Shown here: positions 57,973 through 64,000 of the stretch, one piece after another
Position numbering within the stretch: position 1 is the first letter of the stretch
How the letters are laid out: each line of letters starts with the position of its first letter
Assembly (NCBI RefSeq): GCF_900117445.1
Contig: NZ_FPEJ01000001.1
Span: 610,501 to 674,500 of the forward strand
DNA length: 64,000 nucleotides
From: Hyphomicrobium sp. NDB2Meth4
Lineage (GTDB): Bacteria > Pseudomonadota > Alphaproteobacteria > Rhizobiales > Hyphomicrobiaceae
Direction: 5' to 3'
The notes under the pieces: model-generated
The model's database searches: none
The model's input: the letters and a program-made list of their open reading frames with translations, nothing else
What the model was told of the DNA's origin: nothing
Made by a program: the position numbers and the translations under genes

Positions 57973-57977
57973 ATTCC

Positions 57978-59243
57978 ATGAAGGAAATGAAGCTCGAAGA
58001 CCTCAAGCTCAAGACTCCTACGGAGCTGCTGAGCTTCGCGGAAGAGCACGGCGTCGAGAACGGATCAACCATGCGCAAGCAGGAGTTGATGTTCGCGACC
58101 CTGAAGCAGCTCGCCGCCAAAGAGGTTGAAATTGTCGGCACGGGTGTCGTCGAGGTGCTGCAGGACGGCTTCGGCTTCCTGCGCTCGCCCGACGCCAACT
58201 ATTTGCCCGGCCCCGATGACATCTATGTCTCGCCCTCGCAGATCCGGCGTTTCGCCCTGCGCTCGGGCGACACCGTCGAAGGCGTGATCCGCTCACCCAA
58301 GGAAGGCGAGCGTTACTTTGCGCTCCTGAAGGTCTCGAAGATCAACTTCGAGGACCCGGAGGCGACCAAGCACAAGATCAACTTCGACAACCTGACGCCG
58401 CTCTATCCGACCGAGTGGCTGAAGCTCGAGACCGAGGATCCGACCGTCAAGGATCTCTCCCCGCGCGTGATCGACATCGTCGCCCCGCTCGGCAAAGGCC
58501 AGCGCGCTCTGATCGTCGCTCCGCCGCGCACCGGTAAGACGGTGCTGCTGCAGAACATCGCCCACTCCATCACCACCAATCACCCCGAGTGCTACCTCAT
58601 CGTGCTGCTCATCGACGAGCGCCCGGAAGAGGTCACCGACATGCAGCGCTCGGTGAAGGGTGAAGTGATCTCCTCCACCTTCGACGAGCCGCCATCACGC
58701 CACGTGCAGGTCTCGGAGATGGTCATCGAGAAGGCAAAGCGCCTCGTCGAGCACAAGCGCGACGTGGTCATCTTGCTCGACTCGATCACGCGTCTGGGTC
58801 GCGCCTACAACACCGTTGTGCCGTCCTCTGGCAAGGTGCTGACCGGCGGTGTCGACTCCAACGCCCTGCAGCGCCCGAAGCGCTTCTTCGGTGCGGCCCG
58901 CAACATCGAAGAAGGTGGCTCGCTGACCATCATCGCGACGGCCCTCATCGACACCGGCTCGCGCATGGACGAAGTCATCTTCGAAGAGTTCAAGGGCACC
59001 GGTAACTCGGAAATCATTCTCGACCGCAAGGTCTCCGACAAGCGCGTCTTCCCGGCGATCGACGTATCCCGGTCCGGCACCCGCAAGGAGGACCTGCTCG
59101 TTCCGAAGGACCAGCTCAAGAAGGTCTACGTCCTGCGCCGTATCCTCAACCCGATGGGCACTCAGGACGGCATCGAGTTCCTCATCGACAAGCTGCGCTC
59201 GACCAAGACCAACGGCGAGTTCTTCCAGTCGATGAACACCTGA
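57978..59243 (+). CDS. rho: Transcription termination factor Rho
   Basis: A 421-residue hexameric RNA helicase. N-terminal RNA-binding domain with [20 protein letters not shown] at about residues 64-83; Walker A APPRTGKT at 181-188; [20 protein letters not shown] and [15 protein letters not shown] give Walker B and the Q/R loops. Length is typical. It lies between the hemEJ pair and a strong terminator, the standard alphaproteobacterial position before mnmE-mnmG-parAB. Confidence 0.98.
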   Translation: MKEMKLEDLKLKTPTELLSFAEEHGVENGSTMRKQELMFATLKQLAAKEVEIVGTGVVEVLQDGFGFLRSPDANYLPGPDDIYVSPSQIRRFALRSGDTVEGVIRSPKEGERYFALLKVSKINFEDPEATKHKINFDNLTPLYPTEWLKLETEDPTVKDLSPRVIDIVAPLGKGQRALIVAPPRTGKTVLLQNIAHSITTNHPECYLIVLLIDERPEEVTDMQRSVKGEVISSTFDEPPSRHVQVSEMVIEKAKRLVEHKRDVVILLDSITRLGRAYNTVVPSSGKVLTGGVDSNALQRPKRFFGAARNIEEGGSLTIIATALIDTGSRMDEVIFEEFKGTGNSEIILDRKVSDKRVFPAIDVSRSGTRKEDLLVPKDQLKKVYVLRRILNPMGTQDGIEFLIDKLRSTKTNGEFFQSMNT

Positions 59244-59266
59244 TCGCGCACCAGCGCGCTTCACAT

Positions 59267-59296
59267 GAAAAGGGCCGCTTCACGCGGCCCTTTTTG
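59267..59296. terminator. Terminator between rho and the sterol desaturase-like gene
   Basis: AAAAGGGCCGC / GCGGCCCTTTTT forms an 11-bp stem with a 5-base loop, 24 bases after the rho stop. Flanking A and T runs make it suitable for both strands. Confidence 0.9.
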
Positions 59297-59339
59297 TTTG
59301 TCTGCAATGTCGCTGATAGGTCGTTCTTCCGATCCCGAC

Positions 59340-60311
59340 CTACTCCGCGGCGTCAACGATGCGGCGTGCTTCCTGAGCGGGTGTCTCGGCCGGCTGCGCC
59401 TTCGGCTTATAGCGCTCCGGTTCGCCCTGCCCAGGCTTGTAGTAGAGCGGTAGCAGCACCTGCTCGATGTAGCCCTTGGGGTAATGCGGCAGCTCGTCGA
59501 CACCCATGTCCTTGGCCGTGATCGGCCGCGACGGCTCGGGCTGGAACGTGCCGAACAGGCGATCCCAGATCGTCAGCAAGAGCCCGAAGTTGCAGTCGCC
59601 CTCGGTGCCCCAGTTCACATGGTGCATGTGGTGCACGCGTCCGATCGACAGATGCTTCTGTAGCGGTCCCAGCTGTGCATCCACATTCGAGTGCTGCACA
59701 ATCAGCGTCACCGTGATGAGGAAGCCCAGCACCACGGCCACCGGCACCGGCATGCCGATGATCACCAGCGGCATGTTGCCGACCACCATGTCGATCACCT
59801 GGTGCAGCGGATGCCGCAGCACGCCATTGAAGCCGTAAAGCCGTCCGACGCCGTGATGCACCGCATGCAGCCGCCACATCGGAGCCCACTTGTGGCTGAT
59901 GTAGTGCATCGCCATGAACGCGAAGTCGGCGAAAACGAACGCCATGATCACCTGCGCCCACATCGGCCACTGCGTCGGCCACAGGCCCTGGAACGGGAAC
60001 AGCCAGCAGATCACCGGGATCAGCAGCACGCCGACCGTTGCCTGATACTCGTAGACGACGAGATGCAGGAAGTTGGCGGTATTGTCGCCGTGCGTCTCGT
60101 GATCGTTCCAGTCATCGAAGAAGGGCGCGATCTTCTCCGCGCCGAACGCCGTAGCATAGGCGATTACCAGCAGCGGCAGGATCAGCAGATAGGCCCACGT
60201 GTGGCCCTGCGCGACCACAAGCTCGGAAACCACCCAATAGGCAGCGGCCGTCAGGCCGAACATCATGAAGGGTGCATAGCCGTAGCGCACGATCGTGCGT
60301 AGTGCCGACAT
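59340..60311 (-). CDS. Fatty acid hydroxylase/sterol desaturase family protein
   Basis: A 323-residue di-iron membrane hydroxylase. Histidine boxes are visible: HYISHKW, HAVHHG and VHHMHH, separated by hydrophobic segments. FFDDWNDHETHGDNTANFLH adds further conserved His. The start at 60311 has GGAG upstream. Such proteins hydroxylate or desaturate lipid chains, carotenoids or hopanoid-type lipids; the substrate is unknown. It interrupts the usual rho-mnmE neighbourhood on the opposite strand. Confidence 0.88.
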   Translation of the reverse strand: MSALRTIVRYGYAPFMMFGLTAAAYWVVSELVVAQGHTWAYLLILPLLVIAYATAFGAEKIAPFFDDWNDHETHGDNTANFLHLVVYEYQATVGVLLIPVICWLFPFQGLWPTQWPMWAQVIMAFVFADFAFMAMHYISHKWAPMWRLHAVHHGVGRLYGFNGVLRHPLHQVIDMVVGNMPLVIIGMPVPVAVVLGFLITVTLIVQHSNVDAQLGPLQKHLSIGRVHHMHHVNWGTEGDCNFGLLLTIWDRLFGTFQPEPSRPITAKDMGVDELPHYPKGYIEQVLLPLYYKPGQGEPERYKPKAQPAETPAQEARRIVDAAE

Positions 60312-60449
60312 CAGCAAGTCTCCGAAAGGGGCGTCACGAGTTCCAGCTAACTCCGACATCCGATTACCGGCAGAGATGCGCGCAATGGCGATGGCCAACG
60401 GGCAAACTCAACCAGCTCTATGATGTCACCTCACGCGTATTGAGCTTGT

Positions 60450-62480
<2,031 letters not shown>

Positions 62481-62558
62481 CACCTTCCCCTGCTGCCGGT
62501 CCAAACCGCGGCCCGCGGCTAACATGGGGCCTTAACGCCCTAACGGCTAGTTCAGTGC

Positions 62559-63890
62559 ATGGCCGCACCAACGACAATCTTTGCCCTTTCGACCGCACCA
62601 GGACACTCCGGTGTAGCTGTCATCCGCATCAGTGGACCCTGCGCTGGGGATGTCCTCGATCGGATGTCACCACCCCGTCCCGATCATCGCTATGCCGCGC
62701 TGAGACGCATCCGAGACCCTCACAGCGGAGACCTCCTCGACGAGGCATTGGTGCTCTGGTTCGCCGCCCCACGCACCGAGACCGGCGAGGACATGGCCGA
62801 GCTGCACCTCCACGGCAGCCCGGCGGTCGTCAAAGCCGTCCTCTCTGCCCTCGGAAGCCTTGAAGGCTGCCGCCTCGCCGAGCCTGGAGAGTTCGCCCGC
62901 CGCGCGTTCGAGAACGGCAAACTCGACCTCGCGCAGATCGAAGGCCTCGCCGATCTCATCGACGCGGAGACCGACGCCCAACGCAGCCAGGCGCTGGCAC
63001 AAATGCGCGGCGCGCTCTCGAACCTCTACGAAGGCTGGCGCCGTGACATCCTCGAAGCCAGTGCACTCATGGAAGCCGCCATCGACTTCAGCGACGAGGA
63101 CGATGTCGCGACCGACGCAGCGGACCGCGCGCTCGCCATCGTCCGCACGCTGGGAGGAGAAATCGCCGCCCACCTCGATGATGGTCACCGCGGCGAGATC
63201 CTGCGCGACGGCTTCCGCGTCGTCCTCGCCGGTCCCCCCAACGCCGGCAAATCCAGCCTCTTGAACGCTCTCGCGCGAAGAGAAGCTGCTATCGTCTCCG
63301 AGGAGGCCGGCACGACACGCGACGCCATCGAGGTGCGTCTCGATCTGGAAGGTCTACCAGTCATCGTCACCGACACCGCAGGCATCCGCACCGCGTCTGG
63401 TGAGGTCGAAAAGGAAGGCATCCGCCGTGCACTGGCACACGCCAGAGAGGCTGACCTCATCCTCTGGCTGAGCGATGCGACAGCCCCCGTCGCCACGCCC
63501 CCGCCTGAGGACATCAGCCGCGGGGACAAGTTTCTCATCCCCGTCGCCACCAAAATAGATATCCCCGGCGCCGCCCTGAGTGCCGGCCATGTCGCCATCT
63601 CAGCCAAGACCGGAGCCGGACTCCCGCAGCTGGTCGCCGCGATCACGGCAGCTGCACGCGACCGCATCGGCGCCTCGACGACACCGGCCATCACCCGCGA
63701 GCGCTACCGCCAGCAACTCACGCAATGCATGAGCGCAGTACATGCGTTCATGCAGGGCAACATGATGGAACAGGAACTGCGTGCTGAGGACCTTCGCCAG
63801 GCGGCAAGTGCGCTGGGACGCATCACCGGCCGCATCGATGTAGAAGATGTCCTGGGCGAAATCTTCGGCCGCTTCTGCATCGGCAAATAG
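62559..63890 (+). CDS. mnmE: tRNA uridine-5-carboxymethylaminomethyl modification GTPase
   Basis: With MnmG it modifies U34 of tRNA at the wobble position. The N-terminal THF-binding domain has TIFALSTAPGHSGVAVIRIS and GEFARRAFENGKLDLAQIEG. The G domain has GPPNAGKSS at about residues 225-233, DTAG (G3) and ATKID (NKxD-like G4). The C-terminal CIGK is the conserved catalytic Cys end. Length is 443 aa. mnmG, rsmG and parAB are expected just beyond the window. Confidence 0.97.
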   Translation: MAAPTTIFALSTAPGHSGVAVIRISGPCAGDVLDRMSPPRPDHRYAALRRIRDPHSGDLLDEALVLWFAAPRTETGEDMAELHLHGSPAVVKAVLSALGSLEGCRLAEPGEFARRAFENGKLDLAQIEGLADLIDAETDAQRSQALAQMRGALSNLYEGWRRDILEASALMEAAIDFSDEDDVATDAADRALAIVRTLGGEIAAHLDDGHRGEILRDGFRVVLAGPPNAGKSSLLNALARREAAIVSEEAGTTRDAIEVRLDLEGLPVIVTDTAGIRTASGEVEKEGIRRALAHAREADLILWLSDATAPVATPPPEDISRGDKFLIPVATKIDIPGAALSAGHVAISAKTGAGLPQLVAAITAAARDRIGASTTPAITRERYRQQLTQCMSAVHAFMQGNMMEQELRAEDLRQAASALGRITGRIDVEDVLGEIFGRFCIGK

Positions 63891-63899
63891 ATCGGACGA

Positions 63900-63915
63900 C
63901 GATTCACGTGAAACA
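63900..63915. promoter_or_regulatory. parS-like centromere site 1
   Basis: CGATTCACGTGAAACA matches the ParB-binding consensus TGTTTCACGTGAAACA at 14 of 16 bases, with the CACGTG core intact. It starts 10 bases after the mnmE stop. Confidence 0.88.
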
Positions 63916-63944
63916 CTTGATTAACCATGGCCGGCAGGCAGACG

Positions 63945-63960
63945 TGATTCACGTGAAACA
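63945..63960. promoter_or_regulatory. parS-like centromere site 2
   Basis: TGATTCACGTGAAACA matches the parS consensus at 15 of 16 bases. It lies 45 bases from site 1, and both are followed by an ATTAACCAT stretch. Confidence 0.92.
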
Positions 63961-63991
63961 GATTATTAACCATAAGTTGATGCAGCAACTT

Positions 63992-64000
63992 TGATTCACG
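63992..64000. promoter_or_regulatory. parS-like centromere site 3, cut by the window end
   Basis: TGATTCACG at the window edge repeats the first nine bases of site 2, 47 bases further on, so a third site is very likely. Confidence 0.7.

Overview
The window is a gene-dense, GC-rich alphaproteobacterial chromosome segment. Gene content points to the order Hyphomicrobiales (Rhizobiales), probably a Hyphomicrobium-like methylotroph or relative. The evidence is a PqqA peptide gene, a mesaconyl-CoA hydratase/malyl-CoA lyase-type pair of the ethylmalonyl-CoA pathway, a histone H1-like Lys/Ala protein, DUF2794, DUF2865, Tim44-like and IalB genes, and the alphaproteobacterial hemE-rho-mnmE cluster. 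The genus is an inference from content, not from a database match.

Layout. 0-8 kb: minus-strand TCA operon mdh-sucC-(small membrane gene)-sucD-sucA-sucB, followed by a VOC gene cut by the window edge. 8-12 kb: secreted matrixin-like protease, zapE, a GNAT acetyltransferase and a histone-like gene with a strong terminator. 12-21 kb: sdhB and sdhCDA, split by about 4.6 kb that holds small secreted proteins, a NUDIX gene, an SDR gene and a lone pqqA with its own terminator. 21-28 kb: ethylmalonyl-CoA pathway pair, pdxY-like kinase, nhaA, and a divergent SulP transporter/beta-carbonic anhydrase pair. 28-35 kb: cytochrome c maturation operon ccmABCD-ccmG, then acnA and a DUF1223 protein. 35-44 kb: M3 peptidase, a gene-free stretch with a possible small RNA, DUF2794, a BI-1 protein, and the ybbAP-tesA type group with thpR. 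44-52 kb: secB, fxsA, Tim44-like, mltA, smr, ialB-like, SpoU methyltransferase, quinone reductase and DUF2865. 52-56 kb: ppsR-maf-aroE-coaE-dnaQ. 56-64 kb: hemE-hemJ-rho, a sterol desaturase-family gene, a YyaL-type protein and mnmE.

Chromosome organisation. The ppsR/hemE intergenic region (55714-56136) has the context known for alphaproteobacterial replication origins (the Caulobacter hemE/RP001 region). It carries two near-consensus DnaA boxes, a concentric palindrome and an AT-rich stretch, so it is called as putative oriC. About 8 kb away, directly after mnmE, are two parS-like sites and the start of a third at the window end. The left side of the window is therefore one origin-proximal replichore arm.

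The most unusual signal is a family of at least eleven intergenic mosaic elements between 12 and 55 kb. All lie in the same orientation, and ten have their conserved right end against, close to, or (in one case) inside the stop codon of a minus-strand gene. They are built from GC-rich hairpin modules plus a conserved end motif (AAGCTTCTCTC, short spacer, CTCGTGTCACC). I do not recognise this family.

Metabolically, the window holds most of the TCA cycle (mdh, sucABCD, sdhABCD, acnA), C1/C2 assimilation (ethylmalonyl-CoA pathway, PQQ precursor, bicarbonate handling) and c-type cytochrome assembly, next to core replication, segregation and RNA-metabolism genes. No tRNA, rRNA, CRISPR array, prophage or intact insertion sequence was seen. 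Positions of short sites were counted by hand and may be off by a base.
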